Of a stretch of DNA of 64,000 bases, positions 1 to 11,140 are shown one piece after another. Source of the stretch: Echinometra lucunter (Eukaryota > Echinodermata > Echinoidea > Camarodonta > Echinometridae); contig CM057165.1 of assembly GCA_029962745.1 (NCBI GenBank), positions 8,021,523 to 8,085,522 on the forward strand. The letters run 5' to 3'. A model generated the notes under the pieces. That model made no database searches. It was not told the DNA's origin and worked only from the letters and a program-made list of their open reading frames with translations. The position numbers were made by a program, and so were the translations under genes. How positions within the stretch are numbered: position 1 is the first letter of the stretch; every line of letters begins with the position of its first letter.

Positions 1-30
1 AAACCAATTTATCAAGTTATCTTTTATAAT

Positions 31-190
31 AATAATGATAAGAACAACAACAACAACAACAACAATGATAATTAAAAAGATAATGATAATAATAATAATT
101 ATAATAATGATAATGATAATAATAATAATGATAATAATAATGATAATAATGATAATAATAATAATAATAATGATAATAACAATAATTTCA
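31..190. repeat. (TAA)n/(TGA)n microsatellite
   Basis: An AAC run is followed by interrupted ATA/ATG triplets. The open frame across it reads almost only Ile and Met and is not a gene. The same tract lies at about 14090-14252 in copy 2 with nearly the same length. Confidence 0.9.
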
Positions 191-2715
191 ATTCAATTTG
201 GATTTTCAATTTCAGTTCGGTTTATTTAACACATATCCCAGTAAAAGTACAAAGACTCATGATTTGAGTTTACAGTCATCAGGATTAAAAAAAAAACAAT
301 ATTCAAATACATATATACAAGGAAAACATATAAAACGGGGATAAATAAATGTATACAAAATTATCAAAATCACATAAAATAATTAAAATGGCAACTGAAA
401 TTAGGCAATAAAAATCAGGCATATTCATGAATATAAAAAAGGAGGGAAAGAGGAAGAAAGTGGAAGAGAGAGGGAGAGCTCAGAGAAAGATGAAGATTAA
501 TAGTAATAAGACCGATGATAATAATGACAATGATAACAATATTAAAGTATGGATAATGATTAATAACAACAACATGATATCAAAATACATTACAATTGTA
601 GAAATGATACTGATTAGAATAGTAAGATAACAATACCGGTTTCTTTTAAGTTTTAAGAACGCAGTGAAGCATTGTTGGTTACGAAACTGCTTTCGACAAC
701 TGCTTACCACAACGACCTAGCTGTCGGCTTCTTCATAAGCGATTGAAAAACAGGAAACCTTTGCAGATGGAGAAAATGACTATTTTTTTTTCTTTGAAGA
801 AAGTGAAAAAGCTACACTAGATGAAAACTAATGTGTCAAAATGTTAGGAAATGGAGGGCAGAGAGAGAGAAAGAGAGAGATGCAAATAGTCAGCTCAGAG
901 GATCAGGCAGAGAGGGGAACAGAGAAAGAGCTAAAAAGAGAGAAGGGGAGACAAAGACGGAAATTAGGGACACCGTAAAAGATAGAGCAACTACCAGTAG
1001 GAAGGATGAGGCTATGGAGATATTATTTTTGGTCGCCATATGTCTTCGCTTCGCTTGCGTGGTGATACCGTCACGTGACCATGCCTAAACCACGGAAATA
1101 CATCCGAAATTTAGGCCCCATTCACATATGATTTGGTGACCCATCTAAAAATAATCACATTATATTAATGTGCGGCTCTGTGCTACTGCACAATACATCT
1201 AGGTACCTTTGTTGAACGTGCCTCATTTTTTTTTCTCTTTTGTACTCCAAATACCCGTTCAGTAATAGCGGTGCTTCTTTCGACGTGGTGGTTCTTGTAG
1301 TGGGTATCCCTCCTTGTGTGAAAGGGGCTTTCAGGTCAACTACAAATTTACGTTTCATTGAAACCTAGTCGTCAGACGATGAATTATAGATGGCTTCGGA
1401 GCGAAATGTTGCAATAAGAAAATGACAATTGCAATCCCTGCAGCAGATGATTATCAGTATGAAAATTGCAACTGTCAACGTCTTGCGCAGCCAGCTTTGT
1501 GAAATCTATAACTTTGCTTCAGATGAAAAACTTTGTACAGCAGTTTATTATACCCTTCCTATGAGCTGATATGAAACCGTCCTTATCTACCACGTGTACC
1601 TATACGATAAATATTGTATAAAATACATGTCAAAGTATCCATCTCACGCTTTCCTCACATGTACAAATTTAAAGCTTTAATCATCGTAATTTAAATTCAA
1701 AATTCGTAGAATCATCATCATGCGGGTGACAAATAACACTGATTTGAACTAAAAGAGCATCTTTAAAGGAATACCATCTTGAAGGGACTGAAGAAAAAAA
1801 ACCCAAAAAACTCCCCCAAACATACTAGAAATAAAACACAGGGAAGTTTTATGAAATATAAGGAAACTGTAGAAATGCAAAGATATGAATAAGTTAATTT
1901 TGAAAGTAGAAAAGAATAAACATGAATTGGCAAAAAAAAAAAAGAAAAAAGAAAAAAAAAAAGCAGGAATAGCTTTCACACTTTTATCTGTACTTTAATC
2001 GCAAAATATCATTGAAGCTTGATCAATACTGCATTGTTTCCTGACATGATTCATTCTGGTTCCCTTTAGTCTCTTAATATGTATTTTTGATAATTTTCCT
2101 TAATTCCTTTGGACTGGAAAAACACCGAAAATATGTTTGCTGCCAATCTTGTATGTAGTTATTTATTGTCTTTGATGAACCACATATTTTATTCAGATTC
2201 TTTTCAATTTATTAATCATTTGTTTGTATTTATAGCTGCAAGTATTTCACATGATTATGGAATAATCATACCCAAGGGTAAAAACACATTTCTGCGATGA
2301 TGAAACCTGCTACTTTGATTTTTCTTCTCAATGAACTTGACGTCAGTACGTTCACATCTTAAGCTGTCATTTGGAGCAGGACCCATTTCCGCTCGTGCCG
2401 TAAATAGCTCTTTCATTCTCTCTTTGCCCCTTCATTTGGTCTTTATCCTTCTCTCTCTATCTCTCTCTCTCCATCTCTTTCGCCACTCTAGGCCTTATCA
2501 AAGAAACGATATTGTAATGACTGTTTTCGGTACCCCTGTGAGGTAGCCGTTTCCAGTGCATGTTCGCATGCTTGGGGAAATATAGTTCCCGTTTGCGTTA
2601 CTTACTAGTATCACATTGTTTTTATCAACATTATTCTAGATTAATGACTTTCATTTTCCACGCAGTTTTCATTGAAATCAGTAGAATCTAATCCATACTG
2701 TATACCGACATGCAC
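191..2715. other. AT-rich noncoding stretch
   Basis: I see no recognisable gene. Landmarks are a GA-rich patch at about 850-960, a short A-rich run at 1930-1962 and a CT-rich patch at 2448-2478. That CT patch is much longer in copy 2 (16512-16568), as expected of an unstable dinucleotide repeat. The short open frames have no domain, no biased composition and no splice context. Confidence 0.7.
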
Positions 2716-2782
<67 letters not shown>

Positions 2783-2930
2783 TAATAATAATAATGATAA
2801 TAATGATGATGATAATGATGATAATAAATATAATAAATATAATAATAATAGTAATGATAATGATAATAATAATAATAATAATAATGATAATAATAATAAT
2901 AATAATGATAATAATAATAATGATAATATT
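2716..2930. repeat. (TAA)n microsatellite, tail of the adjoining SINE
   Basis: About 215 bp of AAT/GAT triplets run straight into the 3' end of the minus-strand SINE at 2931-3211, so the repeat most likely grew from the SINE's (ATT)n tail. The copy-2 version (about 16814-17152) is roughly 120 bp longer and more interrupted. Confidence 0.85.
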
Positions 2931-3211
2931 CCGTTCTTGTATAGCGCATATCACATTATTATCTAACGTCTCTAGGCGCTTCCAAAGGACTTTGGATATT
3001 ATTACTCTGGCTTTAGCCAGGCAGCCATTACAGCGCACAAGCATTTCAAGGAATAAATTCCTGCCAGGTACCCATTTACCTCACCTGGGTCGAGTGTGGC
3101 AAAATAATGCAGATGAATGTCTTGCCAAAGGACATTAGAGATGCGGCAGGGATTCGAACCCTGTACCTTGTGGTTCAAAGTCCAGAGACTTATCCGCTGG
3201 ATCAAAACATC
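2931..3211 (-). mobile_element. tRNA-derived SINE with LINE-like tail, copy 1
   Basis: Read on the minus strand, it starts with a tRNA-like head. An A-box-like TGATCCAGCGG lies near the 5' end and a perfect B-box GGTTCGAATCC sits at 3150-3160. A central block follows with the motifs GGCAAGACATT, CCCAGGTGAGG and GGTACCTGGCAGGAA. The 3' end contains ATGCGCTATACAAGAACGG and then (ATT)n. A GCGCTATA-type sequence before (ATT)n is typical of CR1/L2-like LINEs, suggesting mobilisation by such a LINE. The same central block recurs at 8305-8558 and 38601-38870. It may be one of the named SINE central domains, but I cannot tell which. Confidence 0.88.
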
Positions 3212-3690
3212 ACTGTGTTTTTATACTCACTTTTCGTAGGGGAATAATCGTATTTACTGCTCGTTTGATAGGCCTAATATAAGACACGATTTGGCTAGGG
3301 ACTATAGGAGTTTGCTATAGGTCAAGGAGGAAGTGCTTTCATCAATTTCAAGCAAATATAGTGTCGCGTGTAGCGCTTGGTATACTGGAGCCGTAATAAA
3401 TGTCAGGCATATCAAACGAACTTGGTTAATGGAGAATATAATGTTTCCCCCATTCCCCTACATGCTTATCCTAATTAACCCAAACATATAACTTTGTTCA
3501 TTTTAATGTTTCGAGAATAATATGAATGCATTTGAGTAACGGAAAATTCGCCATAGAATACGTAGAGTGTTCAGAAATTCAAGAGAAACAACATTTACGC
3601 AGATTGAATACAAACCTGGGGGTTGTTGGTGCTAATCAGATTCTCATTCACTTACATGTAGCACAAGAAGGTATCACCAGTCGTGCGTAA
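3212..3690. other. Noncoding AT-rich stretch
   Basis: Nothing recognisable beyond single-copy AT-rich DNA shared with copy 2. Confidence 0.6.
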
Positions 3691-3735
3691 AGTCGTTCGT
3701 AACTTACGAACAGCTTTATGAAACACCCCCCCCCC
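3640..3735. mobile_element. Probable MITE end with palindrome and poly-C
   Basis: Contains the near-perfect palindrome GTTCGTAACTTACGAAC at 3695-3711, then GCTTTATGAAACACC and a C tract. In reverse complement this begins GGTGTTTCATAAAGC, a form common at ends of small inverted-repeat transposons. I see only one end, so it is a fragment or decayed copy. The copy-2 counterpart has its palindrome at 17928-17944. Confidence 0.45.
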
Positions 3736-3872
3736 CGGTAACATTTTGGACTGGAAAAAGGTTAACGTTTCAAGGATAATATGAATACATTTGAGTAATG
3801 ATGTATAAAACGTTCAGTATGATAAGTGATCAGGAAAAGATGCTTTGAAATTGACCATTATTGATGCATAGT

Positions 3873-4420
3873 AGTAAAGACACAAAGTGTTCAGAAATAA
3901 CCTGTCATTATGACAGAGAACGACGGTTAAAGTAATAAAACCTCTAAAGTATGTGAAATGCTATTAAAAAGCAGCCAGAGAATGGGAGAGTGTGTGTGTG
4001 GATGTGTGTGTGCGGTGGGTGAGATGTGTGTACTCGTGTATGAGTTCCCTCTAGAAATTTCGGGAAAAGATTGCGATCATCCCTGACTCCTCAAAACGGG
4101 AGTACACTGGTAATAGAGAAACAACATTCATGCAGATGTGAATAAAAGCCTGATAATGTTTTAGACTGGGAAGGAAAAAATAACTTAAAGGGGGTACCCA
4201 ATGCTTTGTGTAATCACTTTAAAGATAAGCTGAGATTCTGGTCATGCGCTCATAATGTGAAAGAAACTGTTCTAATGCAAGTGGAGTGAGTTAGATTAGT
4301 TGCATATAAACACAGGTGTCTACTGAATTTATAAGAAAAGCACTTAATTTCCTTGTAATTGCACTGTACAAAGAAATGAGCATATGGAACCACACACAAA
4401 TCTGGCATGTTACCGCCAAA
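3873..4420. other. Block present in copy 1, missing from copy 2
   Basis: Copy 2 jumps from the sequence equivalent to about 3872 straight to the sequence equivalent to 4421 (junction near 18108-18114), with about three extra bases at the join. The block has no coding signal, only a TG-rich patch at about 3990-4040. It has no terminal inverted repeats or flanking duplication, so a deletion in copy 2 fits better than a transposon insertion in copy 1. Confidence 0.8.
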
Positions 4421-6070
4421 CTTTTCAGCTTTTTCTTGTCATATTTCCAATATGAGGGCATTTGAAGAGCAATCCTTTCTTGGTGACATTTTTACTATGA
4501 TACTCTTCCTAACTGAGATGGAAAGAATGAGAAACTCTCATATTATTCTTCACCTTTCCCAGAACTCAAGCTTTGCTTTGATGATATCGAATGTATCCGA
4601 CATAATTCAAACTGAATCGACTGAAATAACTGAATCAAAATCTACCGGTATATCACACAAACATAGTTAAACATTATGGTAAAGCCTTCAAACTTATGAA
4701 TTGAATCAGTAAAGCAATAAAGCAATAAAGCTGTTATTATAGAAAACGGCACGATTGATTTTTCGCTGAAAGTATTTTTTTTCTCTCTCTCTCTCTACCC
4801 GTTTCAACAGAGCCTTGCCAGTCGTAGTAATTTCCCTTCACGACACGAATAAATTGTTAGATTTATTGGCCAATTGATGATGAAAAGGAAATTTTTTCAT
4901 ATTGCATTTTGATTGCAGAAAGTAGTTTTATTGGCCATCTCGTGAATCTTAACTCGCGAGGGAGGCACGTCATTAAATTCAAAAGAATTCAAATTCAAAT
5001 TTTTCTCAAGGATTTTCTTTTCAATTCATGATTTTTTTTTCGTCATGTGTGAACTGTTACGGGAAATCCGTTTTCTTTGCAAGTATACTGTTTTTTTTTT
5101 AAAATTCATTGAAAAAAATATATACAAAATATTAATAAAAGGAAACGTAGAAGGGTCTGTGAAATAGTGACTAGTATTATTTAATCTTATCTAAGGTTTG
5201 ATTTACAATTTTCTAATTAGTTTGATAAGTACCTTCAGTTTTGGCTGGTTTTAATTGTGAGAAGGACAAAGGAGAAATACGTTGCTTTTAGTCAATGGCT
5301 ACACTGTTGAGGACAGGTGATTTACCCTTGCTTGAAAGAATATTTGTATACTTAGCTAACGGAAAATATGACAGTCATCATATCTTTTGACCATTTCTGT
5401 GAAATGTCGTTGCTGATGTCATTCAAAATCATATTTCTCAGAAAAATAAAAAAATGAAAAATCACGTTTTATGCGAATGAGATCGGTTTTGTGATTCATC
5501 CATTACCCTACGTTGACATTCAAACTCAAATCTTTACCATACAAGGCATGGGGTCCTGAAACTCCGACCCGCGTGACTGCGCACAAAAGTCACGGCGCAT
5601 CTGGCCAGTGACGTCACGACGCCAGATGGCCCGAGTGATGAGGTTCATCTAAATCTGCGTGGTTTCACTAATCATACCTACGTAAATAGGAGTCTTTCGT
5701 GTGCATCGTGAGACCCCAGCAGCCCTTCTGCTAGGGGTGTAGGACAGGTGGTAGGGGGTTACTGGTCCTGCGTTCCCCATTCCCCTTCCTTTCTGACGGA
5801 TCGGTCGCGACGCAACCTTAAACCTTATCCAAACTGTAGAAAAACTATATCCATTAGCATTTCGTGAATTTCACACACATAGCAGAGGCATCAATGAAGT
5901 ATGGGACCTACGGTTTGAAACATTTTGGAGAAAAACTCATAATCTTAATGCATAACACATGGTATGGAAATGAACATGAAGATTTAAATTGCCAAGTAAT
6001 TTGTATTCCGACTCAGTATAATAGTACAATATTTCCTATTCTGAAGTTATGGAAACCATAGTATACGAGA
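4421..6070. other. Noncoding stretch with CRE-centred palindrome
   Basis: No gene recognised; T-rich runs lie near 5030-5100. G+C rises at 5550-5820, where a CRE palindrome sits. The small open frame at 5864-6061 is preserved in copy 2, which only reflects the near identity of the copies. Confidence 0.6.
5598..5628. promoter_or_regulatory. Hairpin enclosing a perfect CRE (TGACGTCA)
   Basis: CATCTGGC at 5598-5605 pairs with GCCAGATG at 5621-5628, and the loop holds TGACGTCA at 5609-5616, the palindromic CREB/ATF site. It is conserved at 19288-19318. A second TGACGTCA, overlapping the E-box CACGTG, lies at 9441-9452 (copy 2: 21889-21900). No gene start is visible near either, so regulatory activity is inference. 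Confidence 0.35.
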
Positions 6071-7305
6071 ACAATAATAATAATAATAATAATAATAATT
6101 AAGACTTATATCGCGCCAAATCCACTCTGTAGAGTGCTCAAGGCGCTTTTTAGGAAATTATAAAAGAAATTAAGAAGAATTGAACAGAAATGTTTTGAGG
6201 TGATTTTTGAAAGTTTCAGAAGTCAAGCACTGTTTGATGTTATGAGGGAGGCTATTCCATAGCTTCGAGGATGAGTAAACAAATGATCTTTCACCCCAGG
6301 TTTTGGAAACTTTGGGGGTAACAAGAGAATTGGAAAGGGAGGAACGTAAGGATCTTGAAGGGGTATAACTTTTGATCAGTGAAATAAGGTACTGGGGAGA
6401 TGAGCCATGAACACAATGGAAAGTTAACAACAAAATCTTGAACATAATACGCTGTTTTACAGGGAGCCAATGTAAGGATCTTAAAATAGGAGTAATGTGA
6501 GTGCGCCTAGTGGATAGAGAAACGATGCGAGCGGCAGCATTTTGAAGTTTCTGAACTTTCACTAACTGATTCTGGGGTAGATTAAACAATAGGGAGTTTC
6601 CAAAATCAAGACGGGACGAAATTAAAGCGTGAACCAATTTTTCTGTGGCCGGTCGAGACAAGTATTTCCTAATAAAACCAATATTTCGCAATTGGTAGCG
6701 AACTGATCTACAAATAAAAGAAATGTGATTCGACATTGTCATGTGAGAATCAAAAACTATACCGAGATTGCGACAAGAACTTGACAAATTTACAGTGAGA
6801 CCAGAAAATGAGATGGAGTCGATGTGGATTTTACTAAGCTGTACTTTGGAGCCAAAAAGAAGAAATTCACATTTGGCTGGATTCAACTTAAGAGAGTGAG
6901 AAGTCAGCCAATTGTGAACATCAACCATGCAACATTCAAGACGATGGATGGAACTTTCTGCAGCTAGTTGATCCGAATTAAAAGAAATCATGAGTTGGAT
7001 GTCGTCTGCATAAATATGGTATTTTATGTTATGTTTCAACAGAACTTGTCGCAATCCGGATAAATAAATCGAAAAGAGAGTTGGCCCGCCCACAGAACCC
7101 TGTGGTACTCCACAAGAGAGAGGCAAAACATCAGATTTACAACCGTTAATACAAACAATCTGAGAGTGGAATGAGAGATAAGACTCGAACCACTTATAAG
7201 CCTCACCCTTAACACCGAGTGAACTAAGTGTGTTCAAAAGGATAGTGTGATCTTGAAAGTTCATAACACCTGTATACTAATGCACACCCTTTCCATGGAC
7301 TTATT
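6071..7305 (-). mobile_element. 5'-truncated CR1/L2-like LINE, only in copy 1
   Basis: On the minus strand the insertion runs from a 57-bp junction filler (7249-7305), through the C-terminal part of a reverse transcriptase ORF, a short 3' region containing GCGCCTTGAGCACTCTACAG and GGCGCGATATAAGTCTTA, to an (ATT)n tail at 6071-6100. GCGC...ATATAAG followed by (ATT)n is characteristic of CR1/L2-clade 3' ends. Copy 2 is an empty site: the flanks join at about 19764 as GAGAACAATTGTAG. No clear target-site duplication is visible, apart from ambiguous AATT-type bases, which is common in this clade. Confidence 0.88.
6170..7264 (-). pseudogene. Truncated non-LTR reverse transcriptase
   Basis: A 364-residue open frame without internal stops. 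Visible motifs are GVPQGS at residues 52-57 with the nearby P-LF, and the catalytic YADD box at residues 85-88, followed by the thumb/C-terminal region with RLDFGNSLL and LHWLPVKQRI near 220-270. The protein ends at the usual C-terminus of the clade (HLKTFLFNSS). The endonuclease, ORF1 and the upstream half of the RT are absent, including the first catalytic Asp motif before DHTILL. The apparent start MNF is not native: those codons come from the 57-bp filler. The intact frame implies a recent insertion, but the copy cannot be active. Confidence 0.9.
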
Positions 7306-7428
7306 GTAGTTTATTTTCATCAAACATAAATAAAATGGATTCAAACTATTTTTGCGAAATGTACTGGTAGTCAATAAAAGCGATGTATGATTAATGATAT
7401 CAGTCGCTCTGAATAGCGTCCACAGATG

Positions 7429-7485
7429 GATCTTGAAAGTTCATAACACCTGTATACTAATGCACACCCTTTCCATGGACTTATT
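7429..7485 (+). repeat. Source of the 57-bp LINE junction filler
   Basis: These 57 bases are identical to 7249-7305 at the 5' edge of the LINE. The copy-2 version of this locus (about 19889-19949) differs by a 3-bp CTT insertion and an A-to-C change. The filler therefore matches the local copy-1 sequence better than copy 2 and was copied from this chromosome. Confidence 0.9.
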
Positions 7486-7524
7486 ACGTATCAACGGAAA
7501 GCTTATGTCATTATTCTTTACCGA

Positions 7525-7544
7525 CCCCCCCCCCCCCCCCCCCC
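7525..7544. repeat. C20 homopolymer
   Basis: Twenty C in a row; copy 2 has C14, then A, then C4 at 19989-20007. Long C/G runs recur through the window (3726, 9190, 13635, 25819, 33007, 49706, 54777, 63072) and several differ in length between copies. Confidence 0.9.
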
Positions 7545-8304
7545 TTGTAGGCAAAATGTTAATCGATTAGCTTGGATAATTGCCACATACTTCTGGGATC
7601 AAAGTCCGAAGCCTTGTGGACACTGGGGATATTCTTTTACCCTTAAGAGACATAGTTACTGGAGTAGCCCTGCCTCAAGCGCGGTCATCCTTAACTCAAA
7701 GTGTCGGTTTTAATACTTCAGACATGGTACATCAATTAGCTTCACACGAAAACACGACAATTAAGCGCTGCACTGGTATTACTCTAATCTCGTCCGTTTC
7801 CATGCATGCTCCCCGATCTCCGCTCTAGATCTAACCATCGCCCCTCTCCCTCACTCTCTTCCTCATTGAGACCCTCTTTTTAACTCCCCAATATTTCCCG
7901 CCATAATTTAATGCCTCATTTTGATGTTGCCAAATTCATACATTGCAGATTAGTGCACCCAACCTTACCCTTTTTGCCAGTCTCCCAGTGTTATAATATT
8001 TCACTTGCTTCACCGTAAATTGGTTCTTTATTGATCCAGCCCAGCGCATGCGCAGTCTGAATTGTGTTTGTGGAGTTTATACGCCATCGTGTGTTTTAAG
8101 CGCGATAGAAAAGACACCCATGGGTGCTCGATGTTGGCGCAGCTAGCCTGATAAAACCAGGGACCATTCCCCCACTCTCATTTCCGGCACCCCACCCTCC
8201 CATCTGGATATTTGAACAGAGAACATGGCCCAGAAGTGATAACGTGCATAGCAGGTGGGTGGCCGCCATTTGGAATCAGATATTAAAAAATAATGTACAC
8301 ATAG
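7545..8304. other. Noncoding stretch
   Basis: A small open frame at 7580-7828 is preserved in copy 2 (20043-20291), but it has no recognisable domain and ends in pyrimidine-rich DNA. GCGCATGCGC at about 8046 resembles an NRF-1 core. No gene is supported. Confidence 0.55.
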
Positions 8305-8558
8305 AGGCCTTTGTGGTCAAGTGGGTAAGTCTCCAGACTGTGAATCACGGGGTTCGAATCCTTGGCACGGCTCTAATGTCTTTCTGCAAGACATTAATTT
8401 TATCTGACTTTGCCACACTTGATCCAGGTGAGGTAAATGGATACCTGGTAGAAATTAATTCCTTAAAATGCTGGAGCCCACGTAATGATCAGTTGTCAAA
8501 GTCCTTTGACATTTGATCATAATGCATGATAATACAAGAATGGAATGATATTATTATG
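8305..8558 (+). mobile_element. tRNA-derived SINE, copy 1
   Basis: The head contains A-box TGGTCAAGTGG at about 8314-8324 and perfect B-box GGTTCGAATCC at 8351-8361. The same central domain as the 2931-3211 SINE follows (CAAGACATTA, CAGGTGAGGTAAATGG, ATACCTGGTAGAAATTAAT). The 3' end decays into AT-rich sequence, with TATTATTATGATTATA as a remnant tail. The counterpart is at about 20768-21021 with almost no change. Confidence 0.85.
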
Positions 8559-10077
8559 ATTATAGGTGTATAATAGACACCTGCATGTTGTATTTGAAAG
8601 CACAGTGAGGGAATCGGCATGCCATTTATAAAACGCAATTTTGTTCACTTTTCACAAATGAAAGATTAATCTGTATATTGTCGGCTGATGAAAAAATGAT
8701 ATTTCAAGACTCGCCTATTACCCATGAGTTATCAATTTGGTTTTCTCGAGAGGCATTTGAATAGGAGATGAAAATAATACGCGATGTTTCTTTTCTCTCA
8801 TCAGAAAGTAAGAGCGTAATCACTCTTCATATATCTAAAAGTATATTTCCCTGCTAACCTGTTATAATGTGCTATAAATTTATTTTTCAATCTTAGACAG
8901 TACTTCAAATTTGTAGTGAGATATTTTGATAAAACATAAAATAATACATGATTATGCATTAATACAACAGATATACCCATATGTCGGATTTGAGTTATGA
9001 TTAACGGGCACTGCACATAATGAATGCGATGCCAGGATTGAAGAATACTTATGTCAAAAAAACTATAATTTGCCACTGATGCCCGGCAATTCAACAGAGA
9101 GGGTAATTAATTTTCTCTAAATTGGGACAACGCTGTTTAATCTAATACTGCAGAATGTGCATGAGAATCAATAATCCCAGCTTCATGACAACCCCCCCCC
9201 CCCCCCCCACCCCCGATGCACAGCCTAGGCGAGGGCTGCACACAAACGATGGGAGATGGGGAAAACAGAAGAAGAAAAAAAAAAAGGTGAGGGGAAAAGT
9301 TCTGTTTACTCAAATGCACAATGTCTGTGCAGGCAGTTCATTTGGAATCCTATGCACAGCAAATTTGAAATAAAGGAGAGATGCGGAGCGTCAACAATGA
9401 ATCCATGGCCAAGTGGTTGTTTTACGTGACTGCGGGCCTGTGACGTCACGTGCGCATACCTGGTAGTTGGCTGGTCCACCTTATCAATGCCTTAATATGC
9501 GGCAAAATACACGGGGCCTTTTAATTGTATTGATACCTCGGACGGCACGGCTCCCCACTCGAGTGTTGTATATGATAAGGGTGCATCGATCATTTTGATT
9601 TTGATGAGAGTGGGTTGCATGGCAATTGAGAAACAAGCTACTTACAGTGGTGCAAATGAAACTGAAACCGTTATTCATCCAATTTTTATAATATCTTTAA
9701 AAAAATAAAGAGGCTAGAGCTCTAATCTAATAACTGTGGTGTCAGCGCCATTTACTAACCAAAATACATAACAATAATGTTTCGGCGTTGTTTGCCACCC
9801 ATAGGACCGCTTCCTGCCTACTTTTCCAGCAAAGTGGAAGTGGGATACTTTATATCTTTTAATATTTATACGTTTGATTGAATCCAACATAATCACAGCA
9901 TTTACAAACAACTAAAACGATAATTGCAGTAATGAAACATAAACAAAGCTAAAAAAACCCCAAAACAAAACAAAACCATGAAGAACTGATGTAGAGAATA
10001 CATCATGAAACTATGACAGAGTACAAGTGCTTTTTAAAATAAGGATACTTATATAATCAGCTTTTAGAGTGTATTTC
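8559..10077. other. Noncoding stretch with CRE/E-box site
   Basis: No gene recognised. A C-rich tract interrupted by A lies at 9190-9214 and an A/G tract at about 9270-9285. A combined TGACGTCACGTG sits at 9441-9452. Confidence 0.6.
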
Positions 10078-10259
10078 TAATGGGGTGTTGCAAGAAGGTT
10101 GCAATCAATTGCAAATAATTACTAATTTTGAAACAACCATTCTGATTGGCTCAGGGTCTGCCCTTTTGAGAAGACATGCATGCAACAATGATTTTGATTG
10201 GCCAGTGACAGTCAGTTGCAACTTGCAATCGATTGCAACTTTCTTGCAACACCCCATTA
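10078..10259. mobile_element. 182-bp MITE, copy 1
   Basis: Both ends read TAATGGGGTGTTGCAAGAA inward, and the inverted repeats extend about 37 bp (GTTGCAATC, A or G, ATTGCAA). Each outer end is TA(A), compatible with a TA- or TAA-duplicating superfamily. The interior has no ORF. The copy-2 counterpart, 22529-22710, has the same length with a G-to-A change in the left terminus. Confidence 0.85.
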
Positions 10260-10317
10260 CACTAAGTACATCCCACAGGGAAAAACTATTCAGCAAGTTG
10301 TGAAACAGGGCTAAATA

Positions 10318-10757
10318 GTGAGCTTTGTTTTAGAAAATGACTTTCATAATGTCTCTTCCAACCCCCCTTCATCCTTCTCTCCCTCACCCCCATACATGTA
10401 CGCACCAACTGCAATAAATTTTCTTCCACAAACCCTTCCAGAATACTTCCATCTTGTAATCTTACAACAACAACAACAACAGCCCCACGCTAAAATCGAT
10501 ATACTAGAACACGAATGCAGTTGTATTCCAGAGAGAACAAAACTGTCGGCTCCTAAATTAAGATAATCGACACGTTTTTTTTTTCTCTCACTTTATTAAA
10601 CATATAGGCTGAGAAAAGGAATTAACATTTGAAGTCTTAAATCAAAAGTTAAAAAATATAAGATATTTTACTTAAAACTTCAGATATTTAGAAATTACTG
10701 AAAATTCAGATATACCACAGTGACAGAAAAAAGGAAATGAACAATTGCATTTTTACC
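10318..10757. other. AT-rich noncoding stretch
   Basis: Holds a short (CAA)n at about 10467-10481, interrupted differently in copy 2. Nothing coding. Confidence 0.6.
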
Positions 10758-10915
10758 GCCGTGTACCAATCTGATAGGATTACTGGAACCCACCTTTAAC
10801 GTCACCATCAGAAATACGTTAACCAGTTTCGAACCTGGGTCCCATCACAGGTGGTAAGGGAAGATAGCATATTGGCAACGGACGTGGCCGCTAGACCATC
10901 TCCTGCTCCCCGAGC
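10758..10915 (-). mobile_element. tRNA-derived SINE, second family, copy 1
   Basis: On the minus strand it begins near GGGGAGCAGGAGATGG, with A-box TGGTCTAGCGG (10888-10898) and B-box GGTTCGAAACT (10825-10835). About 50 bp separate the boxes, longer than in a typical class I tRNA. There is no shared central domain and no (ATT)n tail, so it is a different family from the 2931 and 8305 elements. Counterpart: about 23191-23356. Confidence 0.7.
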
Positions 10916-11140
10916 AAAGAAAACAAAAATACAGCTCATTTAAATTACAGTAAATATCTATGTCACATGAACTGAGATGAAATCAATAAAATATGAAAAG
11001 AAGAATGGTTAACCTGTTTATTTACATGGTTTAAGTTAACAAAAAAATGGTTTTGAAAGGTAATGGAAGCCATTAATAATTTCTTATAAACGAACTTTTT
11101 CCAGGTTAAAGTAGTGACTAATTTGGAAAACGTGTATTAC

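Larger units (their letters stand above)
1..11140. repeat. Duplicated contig, copy 1 (pairs with 14065-23585)
   Basis: Position 1 aligns with 14065 and position 11140 with 23585, in the same order and orientation, with scattered single-base differences and small indels. The copy ends exactly at the 500-N gap. Large differences are a LINE insertion at about 6071-7305 present only here, a ~548-bp block at 3873-4420 present only here, and microsatellite length changes. The placement next to a gap suggests a second allele scaffolded in tandem. A true segmental duplication is possible but less likely. Copy 1 may extend left of the window. Confidence 0.93.

Noticed and set aside
2641..3138. Ile/Tyr-rich frames on both strands
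   Set aside because: Produced by the (TAA)n microsatellite and SINE body.
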